From Pseudomonas oryzihabitans (lineage in GTDB: Bacteria; Pseudomonadota; Gammaproteobacteria; Pseudomonadales; Pseudomonadaceae), in contig NZ_CP013987.1 in NCBI RefSeq assembly GCF_001518815.1, positions 2,874,501 to 2,938,500 on the forward strand: a DNA stretch of 64,000 nt. The letters are read 5' to 3'. Positions within the stretch are counted from its first letter, which is position 1, and the number at the start of each line of letters is the position of its first letter. A program made the translations under genes and the position numbers. Of this stretch, positions 12,001 to 19,800 are shown one piece after another. The notes under the pieces are model-generated. The model was not told where the DNA came from, did no database searches, and saw only the letters and a list, made by a program, of their open reading frames with translations.

Positions 12001-13893
12001 CAGCCGCTCCAGGTCCAGCACATCCAGCCCGATATCACTGGGCAGCACGGCCAAGGCCGGGCCATGGCTCAGTAACAGACTGGCCCCGCAATCCTCCAGC
12101 ATGAAGGCCAGGCGTTCGGCCGGATAATCCGGGTCCAGCGGCACATAGGCCGCGCCGGCCTTGAGCACTCCGTAGAGGGCGATCACCATCTCCACCGAGC
12201 GCTGCATGGCGACCCCGACCCGGCTTTCGCGCCCGATACCACGGCGGCGCAGGTGATGGGCCAGGCGATTGGCGGCCTGCTCCAGCTCCAGGTAGCTCAG
12301 GCGGCGCTCGTCCAAGCACAGGGCCTCGCGCGCGGGATGCCTGGCGACCTGTTCGAGGAAGCCACCCAGCACCCCGGCGGGCGGCAGCGGTGCATAGGTT
12401 TCCGCAGTGGCATTCCAGCCGGCCAGCCGCGCGGGTTCGTCGGGCAACAGTAGCGGCGCCTCGGCCAGCGGCTGTTGCGGGGCATCGAGCAAGCCCTGCA
12501 AGAGCACCAGGAAGCGTGCGTGCAACTGCTCGATGCGCGCCGGTTCGAAGAGGTCGCTGGAGTAATTCCAGTTGCCACCGAGGCTGCCGTCAGCCAGTTC
12601 CCAGGTATGCAGCGCCAGGTCGAACTGGGCGCTGCCGCTGTCCAGCGGCAGCAGCTCGGCGCGCAGATCAGGCCCCAATTGCAGGGCGTCGAGCTGACGC
12701 GGCTGGTGGTTGTAGAGCACCTGGAACAGGGGGTGATGGCTGAGGGTACGCGCTGGGGCCAGGGCATCGACCAGTTGCTCGAACGGCAGGTCTTGATGGG
12801 CCTGGGCCTCGCGCACCCGCTCCCGCGTCTGGGTCAACAGCGTCAGGAAATCCGCCTCGGCTCCCAACTCCAGACGCAGAACCTGGGTATTGACGAAACA
12901 GCCGATGACACCCTCGACCTCACTGCGCTGGCGGCCGGCAATGGGCACGCCAATGCGCAGGTCGCGCTGGCCGGACAATCGGCTCAGCAGGGTTGCATAG
13001 GCCGTCAGCAGCACCGTGAACAGCGTGGTGCGCTGGGCGCGCGCCAAGGCCCCGAGCCGGTGGGCCTGGGGCGCCGGAAGTTGGAAGGCCAACCGCCCTC
13101 CCCGGTGGCTGGGCGCCACCGGCCGCGGCCGATCACCGGGCAGTTCCAGCACGGGGTGCTCGGTACCCAGGCGCTCACGCCAGAACGCCAGCTGGCGTTC
13201 GCCCTCTCCGGCCTCGAGGCAGGCACGCTGCCAGCGCGCGTGGTCAGCGTAGCTGACATCCAGTACCGGAAGCGCTGCCTGGCGTCCTTCCAGGGCAGCG
13301 CGATAGAGGATGGCGAAATCATCCAACAGCACCTGGATCGACCAGCCATCGGCGATGGCATGGTGCAGGCAAAGCAGCAGATGGGCCGCCCCCCCGTCCA
13401 CGCCCTGCGCCAGGGCGAGGCGCCACAGCGGGCCCCGCTCCAGATCGAAGGGGCGATTGGCGAAGGTGCGGGCCACGGCGGGCAAGGCCTCCGCAGCGAT
13501 CTCGCCCAGGGTTTCCAACGGTACCTTGGAGGCCTCGCTCACCCGTTGCAAGGGCGTACGGGCTGGCCCGTCCTCCAGTGTGGTGCGCAGGCTGGGATGA
13601 CGCGCCATCAGGGACGCGAATGCCTCACGCAGGGCAGTCTCGTCCAGCCGACCCTGCAGGCGCAGCGCCCCGGGCAGATAATAAGCCGCATTGCCCGGCT
13701 GCAAACGCTCGAGAAACCAGAGCCGTTGCTGGGCATAGGAGGTCTCGGCGCATTCGCCAGCCGCGCCGCCGGGAATCGGCAGCGCGCCGGCATCCAGGCC
13801 CTGGTCGCGCAGTTTGGCGAGAAAGGTTCGGCGCTGGGTCGGTGGCAGCGCAAGGAAACGGTTGGCCAGGGCCAGGGCTTTGTCATGCAACAT
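1..13893 (-). CDS. Non-ribosomal peptide synthetase 2 of an acyl-peptide siderophore line (C-terminus beyond window)
   Basis: Open on the minus strand from an ATG at 13893 to base 1 (4631 codons) without a stop, so it continues off the left edge. Domain order with approximate landmark residues: C (HHAIADG, 180), A (657), PCP (LGGDSI, 1040), E (HHLAVDGVSW, 1220), C (HHILLDGW, 1662), A (2127), PCP (LGGHSL, 2509), C (HHAISDGW, 2700), A (3184), PCP (LGGHSL, 3557), C (HHLLADGW, 3744), A (4224), PCP (LGGDSI, 4604). Pocket residues read by alignment to GrsA are DVWHVSLIDK in A1 and A3, the classical serine code. A2 and A4 give DGEACAGITK, for which I have no firm match; N5-hydroxyornithine is inferred from the neighbouring ornithine hydroxylase. 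The epimerase after A1 predicts D-Ser. The ATG overlaps the stop of synthetase 1 (TGATG), so the two are translationally coupled. No thioesterase is seen; it should lie beyond the edge. Confidence 0.93.
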   Translation of the reverse strand, partial: MLHDKALALANRFLALPPTQRRTFLAKLRDQGLDAGALPIPGGAAGECAETSYAQQRLWFLERLQPGNAAYYLPGALRLQGRLDETALREAFASLMARHPSLRTTLEDGPARTPLQRVSEASKVPLETLGEIAAEALPAVARTFANRPFDLERGPLWRLALAQGVDGGAAHLLLCLHHAIADGWSIQVLLDDFAILYRAALEGRQAALPVLDVSYADHARWQRACLEAGEGERQLAFWRERLGTEHPVLELPGDRPRPVAPSHRGGRLAFQLPAPQAHRLGALARAQRTTLFTVLLTAYATLLSRLSGQRDLRIGVPIAGRQRSEVEGVIGCFVNTQVLRLELGAEADFLTLLTQTRERVREAQAHQDLPFEQLVDALAPARTLSHHPLFQVLYNHQPRQLDALQLGPDLRAELLPLDSGSAQFDLALHTWELADGSLGGNWNYSSDLFEPARIEQLHARFLVLLQGLLDAPQQPLAEAPLLLPDEPARLAGWNATAETYAPLPPAGVLGGFLEQVARHPAREALCLDERRLSYLELEQAANRLAHHLRRRGIGRESRVGVAMQRSVEMVIALYGVLKAGAAYVPLDPDYPAERLAFMLEDCGASLLLSHGPALAVLPSDIGLDVLDLERLDLSAEPATAPALEVHPEQLAYLIYTSGSTGRPKGAGNTQAALYNRLQWMQAAYGLDARDHVLQKTPFSFDVSVWEFFWPLQAGARLVLARPGEHRDPVALSALIAREGITTLHFVPSMLAAFLAQDDLSGCASLTRIVCSGEALPAELAQAVRQRLPRVALYNLYGPTEAAIDVTHWTCQESDRLAVPIGRPIANLQIHILDERLNPQPIGVAGELYIGGVGLARGYLGRPGLTAERFVPDPFTPGGRLYRSGDLARWRDDGALDYLGRLDHQVKLRGLRLELGEIEAALRELAGVSEAVVLLRQSAIGPRLVGYLVTPNLDEAVVRQALLARLPDFMVPSHLVALDRLPLTPNGKLDRQALPEPDVIQQAYRAPEPGIETELATLWAELLQVGRIGRDDNFFALGGDSILSLQIIARARRLGLVFSPRHLFERQTLAELAPVVQRLEAPAEIAAEPTEPFALAPIQHAFFARELLRPEHWNQSLLLEPQTRLEPEQLRRALGRLVATHGALRLSFTRSEGRWQQRYRARENADLLWHSSVTRAELPALADEAQASLSLDAGPLLRAVLADLAEGGQRLLLVIHHLAVDGVSWRILLDDLDRLYADPDLGLPPVLPYASWVQALQGLELDSERAYWQQLPQAPALPCDHPAGRAWEADAQHLSLRLDAARTRELLTQAPAAFRTQVNDLLLTALVRALHAWGGEAEARLLLEGHGREDLFPGLDLSRTLGWFTSLYPVRLSDQADLASSLKTVKESLRRIPRGGLGYGLLLARGEQALPETTGSLLFNYLGQLDTELGGFRLADEATGRARDPRTPLEAELALEGAVQGGELHFTCTYSGQRHAPARIQALLDAFATALDDVLTLCRQASGATPADFPRLTLTQAQLDALPLAEIEDLQPLTPMQQGLLFHTELGGVGDLYVNQVSVELDDLPRAAFLDAWQQALRRHAGLRAAFLRLAGEGRAVQAIWRQVELAVREQDWRDQSVAPAALAESQREERERPFDLTKPPLMRLLLIRLTDKRWQLTWTLHHILLDGWSSAALLAEILQATRGAALPAPGRYRDYLDWLSSRDAAHSSVFWQAQLADFASPTRLVDSLGRPATNDDTRSGEQHLVLDRLALDAAARRLRVTLNTLVQAAWTLLLQRYTGQRRIAFGATVAGRPADVAGSDRLLGLFINTLPVVQAPGPELTAAQWLPALQAHNLALREHEHTPLFEVQRLAGHPGQALFDTLLVFENYPVDAALRGATSAAPTIGAVTVSERTHYPLSIAVMAGDRLELQLHYQRACFTPAQVQRMAAHLGQLLDGLVRQPDTPLGDLPLLDAEGLATWQRWNSPAQASAGRPLLPALIAEQARRQPRAIALVHGQLRLDFATLEARSNRLAHWLHGQGVSAETRVGVACERGIELFVALLAVLKAGGAYLPLDPDYPAERLALMLEDSGARLVLTQHELLDRLPQVAGVERVVLDRLDLTDLPDSAPDVVLHPEQLAYVIYTSGSTGRPKGVAVAHGPLALHCQGIAQRYELTAQDRELHFLSISFDGAQERWLTPLSQGARVVIRDQALWSVQETWQALEEQGITVVAFPPSYLRQLADWGRVQGRGPGVKTYCFAGEAYDRGLLREVVEHLQPDWVINGYGPTETVITPTLWRAPAATADFTSAYAPIGDLVGERQGYVLDQDLNLLPVGVEGELYLGGALARGYLERPAETAQRFVPNPFRAGERLYRTGDRVRLNAEGLLEYLGRADQQIKLRGFRIETGEIEAALKACPGVREALVMVRETPAGDRLVGYVGGGALQEMALLELLRQQLPGHLVPQHLVLLERLPQLPNGKLDRRALPAPEVTADNNYEAPATALEQRLAELWQALLQIERVGRQDNFFALGGHSLLATQLISRLRQEEGREVPLRLVFEAPQLAEQAERIAALAPERPEPELQALARDEAPQSYAQQRLWFLAQLEPESAAYHLPGVVELQGALDEQALGAAFTALAARHASLRSLLLPGDPPRQRILPPAPVAVERLVLDTGTNQEAAFTRLLQAFIARPFALASSPPWRLAVVRLEERRHRLLLCLHHAISDGWSVGVLLRDFAELYRAALSGAVPDLPGLPVQYPDYARWQREQLSAGKGERQLAYWRAQLGSEAPTLDLPADRPRPARRSGAGQRLDFRLCAQQAEALRQAARAQGVTPFMLLLSVYGALLGRLSGQRDLRIGVPVAGRTRAEVHDLIGCFVNTQVLRLDLATPVDFAHLVQQVRETLLEAQAHQDLPFEHLVEHLHPERSLSQHPLFQVSYDHQVRDHRALAGLPGLQAVILETPTTQAQFDLALATWEDPDGQLGGSWTFALDLFEPARIEQLHARFLVLLQSLLDAPHQPLAEASLLLPDEPARLAGWNATAETYAPLPPAGVLGGFLEQVARHPAREALCLDERRLSYLELEQAANRLAHHLRRRGIGRESRVGVAMQRSVEMVIALYGVLKAGAAYVPLDPDYPAERLAFMLEDCGASLLLSHGPALAVLPSDIGLDVLDLERLDLSAEPATAPELQVHPEQLAYLIYTSGSTGRPKGAGNTQAALYNRLQWMQAAYGLDARDHVLQKTPFSFDVSVWEFFWPLQAGARLVLARPGEHRDPAALSALIAREGITTLHFVPSMLAAFLAQGDLSGCASLTRIVCSGEALPAELAQAVRQRLPRVALYNLYGPTEAAIDVTHWTCQESDRLAVPIGRPIANLQIHILDERLNPQPIGVAGELYIGGVGLARGYLGRPGLTAERFVPDPFTPGGRLYRSGDLARWRDDGALDYLGRLDHQVKLRGLRLELGEIEAALRELAGVSEAVVLLRQSAIGPRLVGYLVTPNLDEAVVRQALLARLPDFMVPSHLVALDRLPLTPNGKLDRQALPEPDVIQQTYRAPEPGIETELATLWAELLQVERVGRDDDFFALGGHSLLALQVVARLRREHRWEVPVRLLFESATLAAFAERLDDRIQADDAPLQRRDWPGTPARAPQSFAQQRLWFLAQLDPESAAYHLPGGLRLQGRLDEAALRCAFRQLTQRHASLRTTFGHGEAGPEQRILASFAPELDVVTLDRGAADSYRRAFMARPFDLEASPPWRLALVRLAQDEHLLLLCLHHLLADGWSMRLLLEDLVSFYRQALGDESVSPQPLPLDYADYAAWQRERLAAGEGERQLAWWREQLGTEHPLLELPADRPRPAQRNGLGGRETFTLDAATSQRLRSTAQALAVTPAMLLLASWQTLLFRLSGQTDLRIGVPVAGRVRAETEALVGCFVNTLVLRGELAGRMPASALAAQVRARLLDAQSHQELPFEQLVEALQPERHLSHNPLFQLTFNHQARGEQALARLPGLKAEALDGAGDQVHFDLSLGTFDEADGRISGYLDFASDLFERATAQRFLRTWLTLLDGLVRQPDTPLGDLPLLDAEGLATWQRWNSPAQASADRPLLPALIAEQARRQPRAIALVHGQLRLDFATLEARSNRLAHWLHGQGVSAETRVGVACERGIELFVALLAVLKAGGAYLPLDPDYPAERLALMLEDSGARLVLTQHELLERLPQVADVERVVLDRLDLTDLPDSAPDVVLHPEQLAYVIYTSGSTGRPKGVAVAHGPLALHCQGIAQRYELTAQDRELHFLSISFDGAQERWLTPLSQGARVVIRDQALWSVQETWQALEEQGITVVAFPPSYLRQLADWGRVQGRGPGVKTYCFAGEAYDRGLLREVVEHLQPDWVINGYGPTETVITPTLWRAPAATADFTSAYAPIGNLVGERQGYVLDQDLNLLPVGVEGELYLGGALARGYLERPAETAQRFVPNPFRAGERLYRTGDRVRLNAEGLLEYLGRADQQIKLRGFRIETGEIEAALKACPGVREALVMVRETPAGDRLVGYVGGGALQEMALLELLRQQLPGHLVPQHLVLLERLPQLPNGKLDRQALPAPQRVSHLLEEAPQGTREELLAELWRELLGVERIGRLSGFFELGGDSIQSLALISRLQRKGWQLGPKDVF
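212..1806. repeat. Duplicated A-domain segment, copy 1 (module 4 of synthetase 2)
   Basis: About 1.6 kb, nearly identical to 6503-8097 at a constant offset of 6291 bases. Only scattered single-base differences are visible. It spans the adenylation domain with the DGEACAGITK code and the linker to the carrier domain. Similarity falls off sharply at the right end, inside the C-A linker (identity ends at GTCGAGCA), and gradually at the left end towards the carrier domain, where 212 is approximate. Confidence 0.9.
3265..5003. repeat. Duplicated Ser A-domain segment, copy 1 (module 3 of synthetase 2)
   Basis: About 1.74 kb, nearly identical to 10822-12560 at a constant offset of 7557 bases. It covers the serine-type adenylation domain and both flanking linkers. 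The match begins just inside the carrier domain and ends in the C-A linker near the FEPARIEQLHARF stretch. Confidence 0.9.
6503..8097. repeat. Duplicated A-domain segment, copy 2 (module 2 of synthetase 2)
   Basis: Partner of 212-1806. The flanking condensation and carrier domains of the two modules differ clearly (a post-epimerase C domain and LGGHSL carrier here; an ordinary C domain and LGGDSI carrier in module 4), so only the adenylation unit is shared. Confidence 0.9.
10822..12560. repeat. Duplicated Ser A-domain segment, copy 2 (module 1 of synthetase 2)
   Basis: Partner of 3265-5003. Here the A domain is followed by an LGGDSI carrier and an epimerase, whereas the other copy is followed by an LGGHSL carrier. 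The same adenylation unit is therefore used to place D-Ser and L-Ser. Confidence 0.9.
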
Positions 13894-16800
13894 CAGGGGG
13901 TTTCCTCCAACTCGTCCAGTAGCGCGTCCAGCGCCTCGAGGCGATCATCGTCCAGCGTCTGCTCACGCAAGGTGTCTATGAGTTCGGCCTGGGCCGTTAG
14001 CGTCGTGGCGGTAAAGGCGGCAGCCAGGGGCACGCGCACGCCGAGCCGTTCGTGAACACGCGAGAGCAAGCGCGTGGCGAGCAGGGAGTGGCCACCCAAG
14101 GCGAAGAAGTCGGCTTCCCGGCCCACCTCCGGGACCTGCAGCAACTCCTGCCACAACTCGGCCAACTGTCGTTCGGTAGCGCCTTGGGGCGGTTGCTGGG
14201 ACTCGGCGGGCAGCTCGGGTACGGGCAGAGCTCGGCGGTCGAGCTTGCCATTGGCATTGCGCGGCAGGCGCTCCAGCCACAGCGACTGGGTCGGCACCAT
14301 GAACAGCGGCAGCCGCTGCGTCAGGCACGCACGCAGTGCATCAAGATCAGGGCGTTCACTACCCTGGGGCTCCAGATAGGCCACCAGCTGAATGCCCTGG
14401 GGGGTGGGCTGAGCGGCAACCGCGGCGTCGCGGATACCGGGCTGGGCACGCAACAGGGTCTCGATCTCGCCCGGCTCCAGCCGCTGACCGCGCACCTTGA
14501 TCTGGAAGTCGGTCCGGCCGACGTACTCCAGTTCACCTCGCGCACTCCAGCGCACCAGATCGCCGCTGCGGTAGAGCCGCTCACCGGCGGTGAAGGGACT
14601 GGGCACGAAGCGCTCGGCAGTCAGCCCCGGGCGGCCCAGGTAGCCGCGGCCGACCCCCGTGCCGCCGATGTACAGCTCGCCTGTCCCACCCTGGGGTACC
14701 AGGCGCAGGCGCTCGTCGAGCACGAACAAGCGGGTATTGTCGGTCGGCGTGCCGATGGGGATGTCACGCTGAGGCACCCGAAGTCGCTGCAAGGCGACGT
14801 CGTCGGCGCATTCGGCCGGGCCATAGGCGTTGACCAAGGGAATCTGGGGATAGCGTTGCAGCCAGCGCCCCGCCAGATCAGGCGCCAGCGCCTCGCCGGT
14901 GGGCAGCAGCCAGCGCAATGCCGGTAACGGTTGGTGCGGCAGGTCCAGCAACGCGGCGATCACTGCCGGCACGCACTCCAGCACGCTCACCCCGCCCCGC
15001 GTCACCCGCGCCAGCAGCTGTGCAGGATCCTGTACCTCCGCCTCGGCCACGATCTCCACCCGGCCACCGAACAGCGGCGCGGTGAGAAATTGCCAGACCG
15101 AGACATCGAAGCCGGTCGCGGCGGTTTGGGCGATGACGTCCTCCTCTCCCAGCTGGAGATAGGGCAGCTTGCTCAGCTGATTGTTAAGCATGCCCTGCTG
15201 GGTGACCATGACGCCCTTGGGTTCGCCGGTGGAACCCGAGGTGAAGATGACATAGGCCAGTTGGTCGGGACGGGCGCGCACGCCAGGGCCACCCACGGGG
15301 TGCCGCGCCAGCAACTCTTCGAGAATCAGCAGTCTGGGTTGGCGTTCACACAGCGCCAGGACGGCCTCGGCGGTTGCCCGCTCCGCTCGGGGTACCACGA
15401 GCACCGGCGTGGCGCTGCTGTCCAGCAGCCGGGCACTGCGCGCCTGGGGATGACGCTCGTCCAGCGCGAGGTAGGCGGCACCTGCCTTGAAGACACCCAC
15501 CATGAGGGTCAGAAGCGCCACTCCTCGCGGCGCACAGAGCGCCACGATCTGGTCCGGCCCTATCCCCTCGGCCGCCAGGGCCCTGCCCAGGCGGCCGGCC
15601 CGCTCGTCCAGCTCGCCATAGGACAGGGTCTCCTCCCCACAGCGCGCCACGAGGCGTTGCGGATGATGGGCGGCGCGCGCTTCGAATCGTTCGATCCACG
15701 ACAGCTGATACCAGTGCGGCTGCACCGCGCCCCGCCCCCAGGCCAGTAGCTGTTCGTACTCACTGGCGGCCAGGGGATCCAGTTCGTCCAGCGGACGTTC
15801 CGGCGCCTCGATCAAGGCACCCAGCAGCCGCTCGAATTGGCCCAGCAGAGTGCGCATGTCCGCGGCGGCGAACAGCCCGGTGTCGAAGGTGAGCTGCAGG
15901 CGTAATTCGCGGCCTGGCAACAGGACGACCGTCAGGGGGTAGTTGGTATGGGTGCGATTGGCGAGCGGGGTGATGCCGAACTCGGCAACGGCCTCCTCCA
16001 CCGCGCCCCCCAGTGGCACGTTTTCGAACACGAACAGGGACTCGAACAGCGGTTCGCCGGGCGGTATCGCGGCCAGACGCTGCAGCTCGGCCAGCGGGAG
16101 ATGCTCATGCTGGCGCAGTTCGACATTGCGCGCCTGCAGGCGGCGCAGCAGCTCCAGTGCGGTCACCTCGGCGGTCGGCCGGGCCACGCGCAGTGGCAGG
16201 GTATTGATGAACAGGCCGAGGGCTTCTTCGATCCCATCCAGCTCCGGCGGACGGCCGGCGACGGTCACGCCGAAGACCACCTCGTCGCAGCCGGCGTGGC
16301 GCATCAGCACCAGCGCCCAGGCCGCCTGGACAAAGGTGTTGGCGGTCAACTGGTGACGTCGCGCCTGGGTGGCCAGGGCGTGAGTCGCCTCGGCAGACAG
16401 CGCCACCGCCTCGTCGCGCATCTCACCCGACGCGGTACCGGGCCGTCGATAGGGAAGCGGCGTGGCGGCCGTCACCCCAGCCAGCTCGGCCTGCCACCAG
16501 GCGCGACCCGCGGCGGCATCCTGGGCCTGGAGCCAGGCGAGAAAGTCGGCATAGGGTCGGGCGGGTGGCAGGGTCAGTGCGGTTCCAGCCAACGCAGCGC
16601 GATAGCGGGCGAAGAATTCCCCCAGCATCAGGCCGCGACACCAGGCGTCGATCAGCACATGGTGATGCGTCTGCACCAGCTGATGGTCATTCGGCCCAAA
16701 GGTCACCAGGCGCAAACGCAGCAGTGGCGGCCGCGCGAAGTCGAAGCCTTCGCGGCGCTCTTCGGCAAGCAGCGCCTCCAGCGCGGCCAGGCCCTCCTCC

Positions 16801-19800
16801 CGTGGCCGATCGCTGAAGTCCAGGAAACTGACCGGCGACGGCACCTGTCGGTGCACCACCTGCCGCCATTCACCATCCTGCTCTTGAAAGCCGGTGCGCA
16901 GCGCCGGATGCCGTGCCACCACCGCGTCCCAGGCCAGACGGAAGGCCTCGGCCGCCAGGGGTTGGCGCAGCGCGTAGCGATCCTGCATCAGGTAGATGCC
17001 GCTGCCCGGCTCCAGCAGGCTGTGCATCAGGATGCCTTCCTGCATGGGCGCCAGGGGTAGCACGGCTTCCAGAGCGGGCTCCGGGACGTTGCCGGTTTCG
17101 GTGGCGAGCAGCGCCTCCAGAGCCGTCGTGAAACCCTCATGCAGACGCGCGATGGCGCTGGCCTCGAAGCGCGCCGTGCTGTAGCGCCAGTCCAGCCGCA
17201 GCTGGCCGTCGTATACCCGGGCATCCAGTACCAGGGCGCTGGTCAGGGGGCCATCGGGGTCGCGACTGCTGCGTAGCTCCAGCTGGCGCAGCGGAAAACC
17301 GGCAACCGTCGGCCGCTCGAAGCGCCCAAGGTAGTTGAAGGTCAGGCCTTCCCGGGTATCCGCCAGGCAGGTATCGGCCAGGTAGCGCAACAGTCCGTAA
17401 CCCAGGCCACGCTCAGGCACCTCGGCGAGGGTCCGGCGCACCCGCGCCAGCGTGCCGGTCGGGGTCGCCTCCGCCCCCAGCACCAAGGGATAGAGACAGG
17501 TGAACCAGCCCAGGGTACGACTCAGGTCCAGTTGCCCATGGAGATCCTCGCGGCCGTGCCCTTCCAGGGCGATACGGGTCGCCGCGCGCCCCGTCCAGTG
17601 CCGCAGGGCGTCGGCCAAGGCTGCCAGCAACACGGCTTCGGTGCCGGATACCGCGAGGAGCCGGTCGGTGAGGTCCACCGAGAGTCGCTGCGCCAGGGTG
17701 CCGCTATCCCGTACCCGGCAGGTGCCCTGCGGATGGCTGCAGGGCAAGGTCTCGGGTACCGCCGCGACCGCTTCCCAGTAACCGCGCTGGCGTTGCAGTC
17801 CAGCATCGGCGGCGCGGTGCGCCATCTGGTGAGCCCAGGCGCTCCAGTCGCTGCTCGCCTCGCCCAAGTCGGGGGGCGTACCGCCTGCCAATTGCTGATA
17901 GGCCAACGCCAACTCGTCCAGCAGGATGCGCCAGGAGACGCCGTCCACGGCCAGATGGTGGATGACCAGCAGCAGCCGGGGATGCCGCTCCGGCCCCTCG
18001 GCCAGCACCGCGCGCAGCAGCGGTCCACGGGCGAGGTCCAGGCTACGTTCCGCCTCCTCGAACAGAGGTGCCAACTCGGTTTCAGTGGCTACCTGGCAGG
18101 TCCAGAGCAGCCGCTGCGCGTCTTCCACGGGTCGCACCCGCTGACGCCAGCCGCCCTGCTCGGTTGGTTCGAAGGCCAGGCGCAGACTGCTGTGGCGAGC
18201 GACCAGCGCCGCCAACGCCTGGCGCAACACCTCGGCTTCGAGTGGGGCGGCCAGTTCCATGACCACGGACTGGTTCCAGTGCGCACGCTGGCGGACCGGC
18301 TCGCTGAAGAACCGCGCCTGGATGGGGGTCAAGGGCAGATCGCCCATCGGATCTTTTATCGCGGGGGGTGTTACCGGGGCGCCTGCGGGCGCCGCCACCT
18401 CGGCCAGGGCCGCGATGGTCTGATGCTCGAACAGCTGCTTGGGCGTGAGCTTGAGCCCCTGGCGACGGGCCCGGGCGATGATCTGCAGACTGAGGATGGA
18501 GTCGCCGCCCAGGGCGAAGAAGTTGTCATGCCGCCCGACGCGGTCCACCTTGAGTGCGTCGCTCCAGAGCGTCGCCAGCGCGGCCTCGACCTCTCCCTGG
18601 GGTTCGGCAAAGGCGGCCTGACGTGCTTCGGGCTGCGGCAACCGCGCGCGGTCGAGCTTGCCATTGGCGGTGAGTGGGAAGGCCGCGAGCACCAGGACCT
18701 GGGCAGGCACCAGCGCCTCGGGCAGCTGCCGGGCGAGGATTTCCCGCAGGCGTTCGCCCTTGGTATCGCCCGTCACATAGGCCACCAGTTGCCCTCGGCC
18801 ATCCAGCTGGACGTGGGCCGCGGTGATGCCCGGTTGTGCCAGCAGGGCCGCGACGATCTCGCCAGGCGCCACACGATAGCCCCGCACTTTGAGCTGGTCA
18901 TCGCTACGGCCCAGGAATTCCAGGCGGCCGTCCGCCGCCAGGCGTACCCGGTCACCGGTGCGGTAGAGCCGTTCACCTGGCGCCCAGGGATCTGGCAGGA
19001 AAACCGCCGCGGTATCGCCGGGCCGCCCCTGATAGCCCCGCGCCAACCCCGGCCCGCCCAGGTACAGCTCGCCGGCCGCGCCGGCGGGTAGCGCGTTGAG
19101 ATCGGCGTCCAGCACCCGAGCGCGCAGATTGGGCAGCGGCGTGCCCAGAGCGATGCCGGTAGCCGGATCATCAAGGGCTGCGGTCAGGGCGCCCACGGTG
19201 CTTTCCGTGGGCCCATAGTGATTGAACAGCCGGCAGCCCGGCTTGAGTTGACGGACCTGAGCAGCAAGCTGTGCCGGCAAGGCCTCTCCGCCCAGCACCA
19301 GGGCGGCGTGCGGCAGGAGCCGCGCCGGCTCGGCGGCTTGCAGCAAGGCGGCCAGCTGGGTAGGGACGATCTTGAGCACCGCCACCGGGTGGTCGGCGAA
19401 ATACCCGGCGCAGCGATCGGCATCCCGCACCACCTCGTCATCCACCAGGTGCAGGGTGCCGCCCGTGGCCAAGGCGCCGAACAACACCGTGTGGCCGAGA
19501 TCGGCGGCCACCGTCGAGACCAGGGCGAAGCTGGCCTGCGGTGGCAGTGCCAGGCGCTGCAGCACGCCCTGCACGTAGTTGGCGATGGCGCCATGGGAGA
19601 CCACTACCCCCTTCGGTCGGCCCGTGGTCCCGGAGGTGTAGATCAGGTAGGCCGCCTGGGCAGGCCGGACGACGACGTCCAGCGCATCCGCCGGCAGCCG
19701 TCGCCAGTCCGCGGCGGCATCCAAGGCGAGCGAGGGAGGGCCTTCGGGCTGGGGCGCGCCTAGCAGCAGCCGAGCACCACTGTCGGCCACGACCTGGGCC

